Shown: one piece after another, positions 37,576-49,436 of the stretch
Numbering within the stretch: the first letter of the stretch is position 1
Layout of the letters: each line of letters opens with the position of its first letter
Assembly (NCBI GenBank): GCA_035582835.1
Contig: JAYKAV010001000.1
Coordinates: 3,111,253 to 3,175,252, forward strand
DNA from: Phoebastria nigripes
Taxonomy: Eukaryota; Chordata; Aves; Procellariiformes; Diomedeidae
DNA length: 64,000 bases
Direction: 5' to 3'
Made by a program: the position numbers and the translations under genes
The notes under the pieces: generated by a model
Seen by the model: only the letters and a program-made list of their open reading frames with translations
What the model was told of the DNA's origin: nothing
Databases searched by the model: none

Positions 37576-37616
37576 AAAAAAAAAAAAAAAAAGGATTCAT
37601 TAAAAAAAAAGGATTC
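37576..37616. repeat. A-run with a duplicated GGATTCATTA-like unit
   Basis: Seventeen A, then GGATTCATT, then nine A, then GGATTC. This suggests a small slippage-type duplication of an A-rich unit. Confidence 0.8.
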
Positions 37617-40600
37617 TAAAGAAGGATTTGGAAACAAACAGGAAAGAACAGTTTAGCAACACAGAAAAGATGGTGGTTTTAAAGCTAAATAAGAATAATA
37701 CATGTTCTAAAGAGACTTAAATTTAGAGGAAGTTGTTTTTATTACATTTGTATTAAATTTGTGTTAAATCTGTTTAATATCACATTACAGATTTATGTGA
37801 AAATATTTCATATTTCCTCCATATGTAAGCAGTGTTTGAAATGTTTTGGCATATAACCTAATAGTTATAGTTTAAAAAAAAAAAAAACAATATACTTTGA
37901 GAGGAAAAGAAATATTGTAGAAAAAAAAAAATCAGAAGTACATCATATGACACATAGGGGAGCACAAAGAAAGAATACAGCTTATAACACTGCCAGTTAA
38001 CGTAATAAGATGTAAACCACAAACATTATCATACACCATAAGATACAGCACAGGGACTAAAATCGCAAATGGTCTTAATCACAGCTTCACAAAACATCTC
38101 TGTAGCAGTAGTGCTATATTTATATATTTCTATTGCTTGAAGATTTATTTTTTGGTTAAAATGTCAAGATGCTTTCCAATTTGACTNCAAATAAACTCAA
38201 TTGAAACAAAACAAAGTTTAATTAAACATGATTGCTTCTGCTTTCCAAGCCAGGTATTTTACATGTGCTGTGGTAACTATATGATAATCAAACCTCCTTC
38301 AGCTGAGGACAAAATGTATTTTCAGCTTCTGTCATGAACACATTTTAATTTGCTATCATTTGGAGGATGACAAACATCTCAATTGAAAAAAATTGTTAAG
38401 AACTACTGTTAACTGCATTTGTCCCTTTCTCATGCAGAAAATATTTTCTATATTTATTTTAATTTATATATAAATTTTGTTTTGTTCACTGAATTTGCTT
38501 GAATTATTTAGCTCGGCTTTAAGGCAAGATCCTACCTCTGACTCTGCTGGGACTATAGTCTCTCCTTAAACTGCCTTCTGAATTGGCCATACTTTGATAA
38601 ATTTATTTAAAATATAAAGGGTGAGGTAAGATGGAATAGGGGCTACAGTTCAGCCAAGCACCACAGAATTGAAATGTTTAAGTACTTAACATAATTTGGA
38701 CCCAAAATGTTATTGCGTTCAAAATCGTCAGTAGATTAAGGGTCATTTTCTTTCTAGTAACCCAGTTACCAATTATTCTTCTGTTGCTCTGGAAAGATTC
38801 CAGAAATTATTATATAGTCTTCTATTTTCTGATAGGTAGCTAGTTTGTCTCTTTCATACATCTATTTATTGCAAAAAAGTTAACCTCAAACTGAAGAGCT
38901 GACGGATTCCTAAATACCTATAATTAGCTAAATTAATCATTTAAAATGTAATGATTATTTAACAATAATGCATTAATGCATTAGCTATTCCTCAAAAATC
39001 AAAACATGTGAAGAAGGTTCCTCTGAAAGTATGACACAGGGAGCAGTCTATTTTTGTTTTAATCAGCAACCAGCTCTCTATAAGATTATTCTGCAACTAA
39101 TCATTTTGCTGCCAGCAGCAAAATAAAACATACTCCCCTGAAGTAAGTTTGTCTTGGTAAGATTTCAATATAACAGATTGCGACACAAACCTCCTCAGGT
39201 TCATACATTTGCACTGTTATGCCTTTTTAAATAAACACTTCTGTTAACATGTTTATCCACTAAACATACAAAGAACAGTTTCATCACAAGCACAAACATT
39301 GTTTTTATATAGATGAAGTGGATGACTATATATACACTAGAATCTCACAGTCAACAATTTCTTGATATCACAAGCAAGCCTCCAAAAACTTGTGCATAGC
39401 TGAAAGACACTGTTTTGTGTTTCCATGAAAAAAAAAAATCATCAGATACTGAATAGCTACTAATATTCCTAGTGAATAGTTTCCCACTTTCAAAAGAAAA
39501 CAAAACAATGAGCATGTTTATAATACCATAGGTTTAGACTTTACTTGCAAGCAACTTATTACCCATAATTCTTTATCCATTGAAACATTCTCTCCCTGAA
39601 ATCTAGAAATAATATCATATGCACTTGCAATATTATTTTCACACTTGTGATGACAGAAACTTGTTGTTTTCACACTTTGAAGAACCCACCAACTGTCCAG
39701 ATCCTGGAGCCAGCACTTTACTAGTCACAACTGATTCCTACTGGCAATGATCACTAGAAAAATGAACACTGAAACAGATGTCTCTGAATGAACTGGGACA
39801 CAGGTCCTGACGTTCAAATTCTCACTGAGGTCTTTAAAAACTGTGACCTCAACTATGGGTTGTTCAAGAACTGTCCAGTTCAGCCAGCCTCTATTTCTGT
39901 GTGGTGCTTGAACTGAACTGAATATCCAGGGCAATTTTTCCATAGTTTGACTCTCTGTGTTCCTAAGCATTTATCTAATCTTCTAAGATTGTAAGTCCAT
40001 CTATAATATCACATTTACAGATCTTATTCCAAAATATACATTTCTGTTTTATAACAGGCATTCGGTTCTCCAAGTATTTGTTTAAAGGGTCAGGTGTCAG
40101 GAATACCCTGAGAGGATGTTTAGGGTGAGAATGTGTTTCTTATCTGAGAAAAAAACCTGAAACACTGAGCCAACAGCACTGATTCTAGGTGTGGGGACTA
40201 CCACCAGATCACCTGAGTATTCTGAATAATGAAAGAATTGCTCAGCATTTTAAAAGCACTTGCTTCCATCACCTGCACCTCAAATGAAGGATATCTTCCT
40301 TTCCCTGAAACTCCTAAGACATTTCTACTCTCTCTCCAAGATTTGGGAAGTCCATTCCCTACTACATTCCAAGGATGATGTAGCTGTAAATGTTCTTCAC
40401 TGTCCTTGTCTTAATCCTCGTGCTGCTGTTTGGGAGAACAGAGGTGCGCTATCTGGGGGTTCATAGTTGGGAATCCTATTTGCTTCCTACAGATGATTTG
40501 GCTTTTTAAAAGGAAAAGAAGTGAAGTGAGAAGTCAAACCATGGGGCTTGAGCAGAGCAAATGTGTGAAAGGCTCTGAAGAACATCAGGACTAGCTCTAG

Positions 40601-43600
40601 CCTGCACCAAAATCCTATGAAAAAATCATGCAAGTTCACAAACTGTTACACCAGAATTTTCATCTTCATCAAACAAAAATCAATTGTTTCCTACAGTTAA
40701 CACATAATCAAAATTCTAAATATACTGAAACAAATTTGAGAATACAGGGATATATACTAGTTTCTAATTGTCATCTGAAAAGTTTTTAAATTAATTCATC
40801 CATCTATCAGTTTTGTGTTTGTGGAAAATGGACTGATACTATCAACCTCAGGGAAAAAAATCATTTAAGGACACAACAGCTTCAAAGGTAGGCTAAAAAG
40901 AAGGTTATAATAAATCATTGTCACTATTTGCACCACAGAGATAAAGCAAAATTACTAAGTCCTTTTAATTTCTCTCTAAAATACCCATGTTTGCTAAAAA
41001 AATGGCCATATAATTCAATTTTATACACACATTAAGAAAACAGAGCCAGCTACCAGAGAACTATTATTTAAACAGCCATTTCTTTTCATATGAAATCTCC
41101 AATTCTTGAAGATTTTGGAGGTCAACAATTCCTTGTGGTTCTGTATGTTTGTTCAGTTTGTAGAAGAGTACAGAATCTGTCTCTAGCATTTAATTAGAGG
41201 AATGCGAAAATGAATGAACAATAATTAGTTATTCTTGCTCTTTTAAAATCTTGTTTCCCTTTTGTTACTCTAAGATAAACAAAGATATTCCTACAGCTTA
41301 AACAGAATTTGGCCCTTATTTTGCAGTGTTCTGTTAGTATAGGCTCTACTGAGCTTAATAAAGCTATGGACAGTTGCAGAGGCTCACCCTAGCAGACCAC
41401 AGAATATGATGATCAAGACTTATACCATAGCACTAGATCCAGAGAAAGATCTATGGTCTTGAATCAAGTAGGGCAGTATTTGGCTGACAGGGAATTCATA
41501 CCATCTATTTTACGTAGGGCTCAGGGCATGTGAAGTTAACAGCTTTAATTTACTTTATAGTCAATAATGATAAAAGGGATTTCAGACAATAATTCAGAGC
41601 AGCTAATTATTTAATCTCTAATTTGATCTCTAAAATTGGACGAATGCTTCAAATCCTATTTCTAGAATTCAGAACTATGGTTTATGTGAGACTCAAAACA
41701 CCTAAAGCAGAGATAAAGCTGGACAGTTCAGAATGGGTTCCTAGGAAGCATTTTAACAAAATCAGATGCCCAGAGCTAACCAATGGGAAATGCTGAAGAA
41801 GGGAAGAAATATCTGTAATTCCAACCTTTCTCAGCATCTAGCATGTCTATCTGTCAGGACAAATCCAGAGTCCAGAATACACTCTGGAAGGCAAATGAGG
41901 GTATTAGTACCAATCACCTTTCCCTACATACTGGTTATAGCCCTGGTTCTTTTCCCTAGATAAGATCTCTCTAGATCTAGGATTTTAAGTGACTGTCATA
42001 TCTAGAATCATTACTAAGATAATCGTTGTTGATGATGTTCATTTTGCTGAAGTTCTTAATTATTGGATGATAGAACTGAAAAATAGGAAACAAACAAACC
42101 CAGAAAACAAAGGGCAAAACAAACCAGAAGAGAAAATGGCCTCGCTATACATATTTAATGAATCAGTGAAAATATCCCACACAAAGGCTTAGAGAGTTAA
42201 ATTGAAAATGTGTGTATGATAAATGGATATAATACTGTCTATGTAATGGGTTTCCTATTTAAATTTTGTGAGGATTTAATCAGTTGGGCACAGCTGTGCA
42301 GGATGCACCATAAACTACGGTGAAAAATATGTAGACATGTACATTTATCTGCTACAAATTAAGCTCACTTAGAGGTGGTCTTAATGGACCATGTAGCAAT
42401 CATTACAAGCATAAATTTTAAACTGTCTGTTTCCAGTGAATTTGCTTTGAAAAAAAATTAATGCTCATCCTTAGTGGAGCACAGTAATAAATGGAAGTAC
42501 CCTTAATCTGTTAAGCACTAATAACCTAGCAATTATTCATTATGAACCCCATGCTGTATAATGTATGTCTGTTACAATTTTATTAGTGATTCTTTACTTA
42601 ACCTGCAAAGGTATAATTTTTTTCCAACATACACCTTCTAATTATGTGATGTTTTAAGTGATGTGCCATTAAATTTACAGAATGCCCTGTCCCCTTGGTT
42701 TATTGTAAAACATCTGTACAGTAAAGAATTGTTAAGGATAGTAATCATTTATGACTTTCAGACTTTCTGCTTCTACAAAAGGCAGCAACACCCACCTTAG
42801 AGATCAAAAAGCTATGACTTTATTACAATGCAACACATAAATAACCTATAAATTATTTAACATGGGAAATGAATAACACTGCAATCAAAGTGAATCAGTG
42901 ACCCATGTGGAGCTGACTAGAAGGTCGCAGCAGTTGTAAGTTCTCCTACAGAGATTGTCACTTGAAGTCACAGGTATGCTGTTTTGGTGTACCTAACTTG
43001 CACAATCACTGTTTCTCATAGATAAAAAGGGAGAGCATCTCCATTCACTGAAGGGCCCTTTCTCACCCAGATACTGCAGTGTTGACCAGAATACAAATTT
43101 TCAAACCACAAAGGAGGAAATCCATGCTTTTCAGTAACTTCTGCTGGCTTGCCTCTTTTCTGCCCTCCACCAGTCAGAAAGGACATTATTTGCTCTAAGA
43201 AAGCAGATGAACCCATCAAGCTTCTTGAATAAACCACAGAGGAACTTGGAAATAACAAACCATGTGCTCAAGCCAGCAATAGGGCAAGTTGTTGTGGAGA
43301 ACTGACCTGTCTCAACCCCATTCATTGAAATTTTGGTATTCAGCACCCTAAAGATTACTTCCTTTCGTTATCAGTTTTCAGGAACATTAGGTGAAGTGCA
43401 TTTTCACAAAAAAATATATAATGTTTTATGACTTATTTTTATTTTATGAGGAGTCAACAAAGCCCTATAACTAAGGTTGTCTAATACTTTTCTTCATAAA
43501 AACTTGTTTGCTAGTTCCTTTGCCAATTTAAGTGTTCAAACTGCAGTTTTCCAACATGCTCTGCTTTGTCTTTAATGCATTTGCCAAATATTCCATCCAA

Positions 43601-43794
43601 CTTTAATCCAAACTGACGAGGACAGACTTTGACATTTCCTGCTATCGCCCTCTCAGAAGCAAGGAGCTGCTAGCTCTCCTGCACTTACAGTATTCCCTCA
43701 GCTGACACTCCTGGCAAAAGAAGCAATCTGACCGAAACACAAGAGGTGGGGAACCAGAAATGGAAATGCATGAAGCATACTCCTGCAAAGTGAA

Positions 43795-43822
43795 GGGGGG
43801 GGGGTGGTGTGTGTGTATGTGA
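43795..43822. repeat. Poly-G and GT-repeat
   Basis: Ten consecutive G (43795-43804), then TGGTGTGTGTGTATGTG. A simple-sequence tract that stands out in an AT-rich context. Confidence 0.9.
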
Positions 43823-45159
43823 AGTATGATCATTTAAGTATGCTTCAGTCAAAATAAATATAAGAACAAGAAAAGAGACAACTACACATGGAAACAAGAC
43901 AGAGAAAGCTCTTCAATTACATGAGAGGCTAGTACATATGTTATATATATATAATGAATACTTTTTTAAGTTCAGTGGTTGATTCAGAGACACTGTCACA
44001 TCAAATTTTCTACATTGCTCTGAAGGATCCTTGTGCTGAAATGTCAGCTGGTCATATCACCTAAAGGCAAAAAGAAATTGCCCTAACGTTATGCATAGCA
44101 ACTCCATTGCTCTGTGCTCTATAGTACTGTTTTCTAAGAATAGCTGTTTCAAAAGGAAGCTCTTCTTCAGTGTGAGCCAGAGGCAATTGGATTTTACCCT
44201 AAAAGTGGCTATAGGCTTTGTGGAAACATTTAGGAATATTAAATATTCATGTATTTGATTTAGTAAAATTCAGGACAGTAAAAGGCATCAACTGGAATAG
44301 CTTCAAAGTAAATATTTTTAACATTTACTACTACAACTTGAAGTACGGGTATTCTGACAAAGTAAAACACCACCAAAGAGAACAAATTATTGGAAAACTC
44401 CCTTTTTCTTACTGTAGTTAGTAGGTGTTTATAAATTATTTTTCCATCCCAAAATAGCAATGTCCAGGAGTCTAGCCTTTGAACGAGAGGGGTGTGCAGT
44501 GCAATGCATTCTAGATCCAAAGTTTTTTCAAGTTCAGTTTCCTGTGCTCTGCTCCTCCTTTCCCCACAATCAATTCCAGAAAAGCAGCCTATCATTTTTT
44601 CAGACCTAGATTTACATCCTACCCTCTTACCACTGGTGTAAGCAAACATTTTTAAAAATGTCCAGTGAACCATGCTGCTTTGCACACCACATAATTCCTT
44701 GTATTTTAAAAGGAAGCATGAGACTGGATGCTGTCTGTGTCACAGAAGAAACAATGGAATCCTATATTACAATATAAGACAGAAAACATACAGGAGATAT
44801 AAAAAAGCAGCCTAAAATATACCCATATAAGTATTTAGTCTTGACTTCACATACATTACAGTCAGAAACACTGAGCTGCTGTAAAAAACCATGCACAATC
44901 TTCTTTTGAACAGTAGAAGCATGTTTTANTAACTGCTTATTTAAAACACTGCATCATATCCCGATATCAAGGGATATCAGCCTTTTATAGAGGCAGACAT
45001 CGCTTAAATCCATAATTTCACACTACCGCAAAGCTCATCCTGAATCCATAATATACTGTCCCTCACTGACTAGACACCTAAATGTGGAAATGAGATTAGG
45101 AATTATGGATTTGGATTGCCATTTTGCAATGAACAAAAAGAAATATTGCTGTTATCATA

Positions 45160-45230
45160 ATACTTTAGAGTATCATTATGTCTACAAATTCCTAAATTTA
45201 TAGATATAATGATACCCTACTTTAAAGTAT
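45160..45230. repeat. Imperfect host palindrome at the LTR insertion site
   Basis: GTATCATTATGTCTA (45170-45184) pairs with TAGATATAATGATAC (45201-45215) with one mismatch around a 16-base loop. The outer flanks (ATACTTTAGAG and CTTTAAAGTAT) extend the stem imperfectly. It could be the remnant of a small foldback element or an accidental hairpin. Confidence 0.7.
45177..45198 (+). repeat. Inverted repeat arm left of the LTR
   Basis: These 22 bases are the exact reverse complement of 45866-45887 on the other side of the LTR. The 7-mer ATCACGA at 45229-45235, one base before the LTR, is likewise complementary to TCGTGAT at 45850-45856. Confidence 0.95.
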
Positions 45231-45236
45231 CACGAT

Positions 45237-45761
45237 TGTCCTGGTTTCAGCTGGGATAGAGTTAATTTTTTTTTTCCTAGTAGTTGGTATAGTGCTATGT
45301 TTTGGATTTAGTATGAGAAGAATGTTGATAAGACACTGATGTTTTTAGTTGTTGCTAAGTAGTCTACTAGTCAAGGACTTTTCAGCTTCCCAAGCTCTGC
45401 CAGGTGCACAAGAAGCTGGGAGGGAGCATAGNNNNNNNNNNNNNNNNNNNNNNNNNNNNNNNNNNNNNNNNNNNNNNNNNNNNNNNNNNNNNNNNNNNNN
45501 NNNNNNNNNNNNNNNNNNNNNNNNNNNNNNNNNNNNNNNNNNNNNNNNNNNNNNNNNNNNNNNNNNNNNNNNNNNNNNNNNNNNNNNNNNNNNNNNNNNN
45601 NNNNNNCGTGCGCGGCTTTTGCTTTCCCTATTAAACTGTCTTTATCTCAACCCATGAGTTTTCTCACTTTTACCCTTCCGATTCTCTCCCCCATCCCAGC
45701 GGGGGGGAGTGAGCGAGCGGCTGCGTGGTGCTTAGTTGCTGGCTGGGGTTAAACCACGACA
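45237..45761 (+). mobile_element. ERVK-type long terminal repeat, contains assembly gap
   Basis: A long terminal repeat of an avian endogenous betaretrovirus-like family. It opens with TGTCCTGGTTTCAGCTGGGA and closes with AACCACGACA, the TG...CA termini expected of an LTR. It is clearly homologous to the solo LTR at 54073-54620, but the two differ at many positions, including a missing segment of about 17 bases near 45390-45400. An ATTAAA polyadenylation signal lies at 45630-45635. A run of 175 N (45432-45606) hides the central part, so promoter elements in U3 cannot be read. The LTR is followed directly by a primer-binding site, so it is the 5' LTR of a provirus that has lost nearly all its internal sequence. 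Confidence 0.9.
45432..45606. other. Assembly gap (175 N)
   Basis: A run of N inside the LTR. The sequence resumes in the same LTR in the same orientation. By comparison with the copy at 54073-54620, roughly the right amount of LTR is missing. Confidence 1.
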
Positions 45762-45769
45762 GTCCTTTT

Positions 45770-45787
45770 TGGCGCCCAACGTGGGGC
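45770..45787 (+). promoter_or_regulatory. Retroviral primer-binding site, tRNA-Lys type
   Basis: The 18 bases TGGCGCCCAACGTGGGGC lie 8 bases after the LTR end. This is the established primer-binding site complementary to the 3' end of tRNA-Lys(1,2), used by Mason-Pfizer-like betaretroviruses and ERVK groups to prime minus-strand DNA synthesis. It is intact and assigns the LTR family to the ERVK (class II) side. Confidence 0.9.
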
Positions 45788-45849
45788 CTCTTCAGCACGC
45801 GTCACCTCCTCCTCTGGGGATATTCNGAAATCTTTACCTTCTGGCCAGT
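45788..45849 (+). mobile_element. Remnant of ERVK 5' leader
   Basis: About 60 bases with higher GC (GCACGCGTCACCTCCTCCTC) after the primer-binding site, before AT-rich host sequence resumes. They probably are untranslated proviral leader. No gag, pol or env sequence follows. Confidence 0.55.
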
Positions 45850-45865
45850 TCGTGATCGATACAGG

Positions 45866-45887
45866 AATTTAGGAATTTGTAGACATA
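45866..45887 (-). repeat. Inverted repeat arm right of the LTR
   Basis: Exact reverse complement of 45177-45198. It lies about 80 bases beyond the primer-binding site. Together the arms bracket the LTR and leader fragment. Confidence 0.95.
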
Positions 45888-45889
45888 CA

Positions 45890-48773
45890 TAAAAACAAAA
45901 TGTCTTTTATCATAAGTACCTAATAATTATATATTACATATATAATAATACTCTAGTGCGTGAACAAAATGTACAATGTAGAGAGAGATTAAAAATAAAT
46001 GTACTGCATTTGCTTGGCTAAATTAATCTACAGTTTACAGTCATAACAGAATAATGCATATAAAATTTTGGTAATGAAATATAATAATAGGAGAAGAATA
46101 TAATTATTTTATTAAGCAGCTTTTCATCTGAAAGCTTTTATATATAAAATATATGTTTGTGTGTATATGTAGAGAGAGTAAATGAAAAACTGTTATGAAA
46201 GAAAGAACTTAAGAACTTTTAGATTGTGATTCATTAGTAAAATACTATAACCACCTTTTAAAATTAAGGAAATACGGCCTTTTTGAGTTGTTGCGTCCAC
46301 TTTAAACGTTGAAATTTTTTATCTTGTGAGAACACAAACTGTATTAATGTGGCACAGATTGTATCTTACTGGACTGAGAGAGCACATGAAATTATACAGT
46401 CTGCAATAAGATATAGTAAAATTGCAATTTTAGCAGTCAGAGCAGCCCATGTCCGTTCCATATTTATTTCTTTTAAGAGGACAGATGACTCCCCAAAGGA
46501 ACAGGTGTATAAAACAGTACTGCTAGCTGGCTGTCCAGCAGGAAGCAATATGCACTTCCCCAAAGTGCATGTCTGGTGAGCTAAAGACTGTTTAAAATTA
46601 ATTAAATGTTTTTGAGACCCAGGACCAAACCACTACATTCTCAAAATGTAGTTAAAACAGTGGCAATGCTATGCTTGGAGGAGGTATGCTATCACTTTGC
46701 ATTATTTCTCCTAATGTCTCTTTCCTTGTTTTCAGTTTCAACGCACTTTCTCTATAGTGTTCATCTTTCATTCATCACTTCATCTCCAAATATATCTGTG
46801 GAGTATTTCATATGTGCATGCAATCCTCTCTTCCCTCCCACTTCAGCTGAGCTGAGCTGATATGACCACATTTACACTGTGATGAAACTATACCCTGCAT
46901 CTCTGGAGAAGTTTTTATTTTGGATTTGCTGCTATCCTATATTCCTCCATAGCGTCCAGTCAGGTAAGAACATGGGAAGAATGAGTCCTTAACTGCCTGC
47001 AAAAGACATGCAGACTTACTTTATGCTCAGACCCAGCTACGTACCTATTGTTCAATTTCTGGAAAGAAATGTTTTATTTACCATTATGTTTAGCAGAATA
47101 ATTATAATAAAATATATAATATATAAAAAATATAAGTATTTTCCCAGTGCAATGTAGCAGATTAGAGTGCAGAAACTAGTTGTCCCAGAATCAAGAATGA
47201 CATTAGCCAGTATTTAATGTTTGATTTGAACTGTGTTCTAAAGTAAAATAACTGTTTGCTTTTAACAGGCAGACCACCAAATGGAGAACTATAGTCTTCC
47301 AAAAATAAAGCCCTTTCACTATGTATAAAAGTTACCTGTAGAGTATTGTCTACAGTTTTATTGTGGTAAAGGAATAGAAAGAACAACTACAGTGATACCA
47401 TACAGTGTTAAATAAATAAAATTGAAAATGATTCTGTTTCAGTTTTGTATGATTCCATTCAAAACCATCACCTAACTAGGTAAAGGTGTCAGGGCTATAC
47501 TTTGTGAACAAACGCATACATTCCTGGGACACCACTGAAAACAAAGCATTTGCTTTGGAACATGAAGAAATAAATTAAGACTGGTCTTTGTGTAGTGCAG
47601 CAAAGGTAGCCTCCCTTCACTAAGGCACTGCAGTTCAGCTGCCAAACTGTCGCTGAACTACTGCTCCCAGCTCATGACACTGCGTGAGTGTAAGGACACC
47701 AGCCAGGCCTTTCTTCTCGATTTTCCTTTCGTTTTTCCCTTAATGAAAGTTTTACTAAACTGTGTTTGAACTAAAGATCATTCTGCTATAACTTCCAAGT
47801 CAAAGCTAACAAATGCTCACAAAAGCATAAATTCATGTCTGAAAGCATGGCTATTTCCTGACCAGAACAGTCCACAGACTGAAAGTTGTCCCTGTGAAAT
47901 GAACTCTCCATTCCAAAACAAAAACTAGAATAAAGAAAACAGCAGGTCCACATCATAACAGCTCTCAGGAAATTTAGAAGGTAAGGCATGTAAGAAAAGT
48001 ATTACCACACACCCACAATTTTTTGTTTCCTTTAAAAGTCAACAAAAGTAACAGAGCTTGTTGAGTTGCTATCCTTGGCACTTCAGGCAGTAGAAAATTT
48101 TTTTAGTTCAGAAGACAGACATCTTCAGGCAGACTTGATAGTGGCCTTTAAAGCAATAGAGATTGTATAGATCAGTGACTTAATGGTCAGGGCAAGCTGT
48201 TGGTAATGAGATAATAAGCAGGGAGAAGGGATGGAAGGTTTAATTCATGGTCAAATCAGGCTTAGAGAAAAGTTGGAGCTGGGAGATACAGCTTCCGTAC
48301 TTTGGACACAAACTGCCTGCCAGAAACTGAGATGTCTCAGAGGATTTTGCCACCAAAGTCCAGGGAACCCTCCCAAGGAATGAAATCCTTATCGAGGTGT
48401 GTACAGCTATTATCTATGTCTGCATATATTTTAAACTCCCAAAGCGAACAGTAATTAGCTTCTGCTGCACAGCCTCCACACAAATGACACTTTATTTGGG
48501 GAGCCTAAGACAAAATGAAACCCAAGAGAGAGAAATACAAAATGCAAGTAACACATTGTCCCTATCAGATGCCCTTGAAAAGACAAACTATAAACCCAGA
48601 GTGTCTACATAGTCAGGTGTCTGAGAAAAGCTGTGTTTAAGTTACTGAATAATCTGAAAGAATGGTTTTGGTTTCCAAAATCTTAACGTGTCATTTCCAC
48701 AAAGGGGAACCAGGCAGAGCATTCAGGAAATGTTTCAAACTAGTGTAAAAAGCATTTCCGTAGTCTTGTTTCT
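45890..48773. other. AT-rich unannotated DNA
   Basis: No gene. It contains a short triple GCTGA repeat at 46845-46860 and TA-rich strings near 45920-45950 and 46140-46175. None of the open frames has a recognisable domain. Confidence 0.5.
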
Positions 48774-49436
48774 TATAGAATCATAGAATAGCTTAGGTTG
48801 GAAAAGACCTTTAAGATCAGAGTCCAGCCATTAGCCTAGCACTGCCAAGTCCACCACTAAACCATGTCCCTAAACACCACATCTACACGTCTTTTAAATA
48901 CCCCCCAGGGATGGTGACTCAACCACTTCCCTGGGCAGCCTGTTCCAATGCTTGACAACCCTTTCGGTGAAGAAATTTTTCCTGATATCCAATCTAAACC
49001 TCCCCTGGCACAACTTGAGGCCATTTCCTCTCGTCCTATCGCTTGTTACTTGGGAGAAGAGACTGACCCCCACCTCGCTACAACCTCCTTTCAGGTAGTT
49101 GTAGAGCANGCTAAGGTCTCCCCTGAGCCTCCTCTTCTCCAGACTAAACAGTCCCAGTTCCCTCAGCCTCCTCTCATAAGGCTTGTTCTCCAGACCCTTC
49201 ACCAGCTTCGTTGCCCTCCTCTGGACACGCTCCAGCACTTCAATGTCCTTCTTGTAGTGAGGGGCCCAAAACTGAACACAGTATTCGAGGTGCGGCCTCA
49301 CCAGTGCCGAGTACAGGGGGACAATCACTTCCCTACTCCTGCTGGCCACACTATTTCTGATACAGGCCAGGATGCTGTTGGCCTTCTTGGCNACCTGGGC
49401 ACACTGCTGGCTCATATTCAGCCAGCTGTCAACCAC
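48774..49436 (-). mobile_element. CR1 LINE 3' fragment, young copy
   Basis: A 663-base CR1 3' fragment in antisense. On the + strand it begins with TATAGAATCATAGAAT, the reverse complement of the CR1 terminal repeat, and it ends abruptly at GTCAACCA, where the copy at 1595-2906 continues 5'-ward. The truncation therefore lies in the C-terminal part of ORF2. It closely matches the 3' half of the + strand copy and belongs to the same subfamily. Two ambiguous bases (49109, 49392) lie inside. Confidence 0.93.
48894..49436 (-). pseudogene. CR1 ORF2 C-terminal fragment
   Basis: About 180 residues of the C-terminal part of CR1 ORF2, matching the + strand copy's 2240-2790 region block by block ([56 protein letters not shown]). 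No catalytic reverse-transcriptase residues are included. Near the 3' end a run of six G (CCCCCC on the + strand at 48902-48907) replaces the five G seen in the other copy, shifting the frame before the native stop. It is a dead fragment with no own promoter. Confidence 0.88.

Larger units (their letters stand above)
34521..45150. other. Long AT-rich stretch without recognisable genes
   Basis: No gene is supported over more than 10 kb. It contains low complexity (19 T at 34663-34681; CA repeat and A-run at 34930-34963; A-runs at 37576-37610; a G-run at 43795-43804) and a pyrimidine tract at 37105-37186. The open frames at 35300-35650 (minus), 36999-37376 (plus) and 44260-44685 (minus, 141 codons) have no recognisable domain. 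The stretch 42230-42700 looks motif-rich and might be conserved non-coding DNA. Confidence 0.45.

Noticed and set aside
44260..44685. Minus-strand open frame of 141 codons as a gene
   Set aside because: No recognisable domain or signal, overlaps ordinary AT-rich DNA, no supporting exon or regulatory context.
45349..45657. Open frame of 102 codons across the N-run
   Set aside because: It is open only because the gap is translated as unknown residues.
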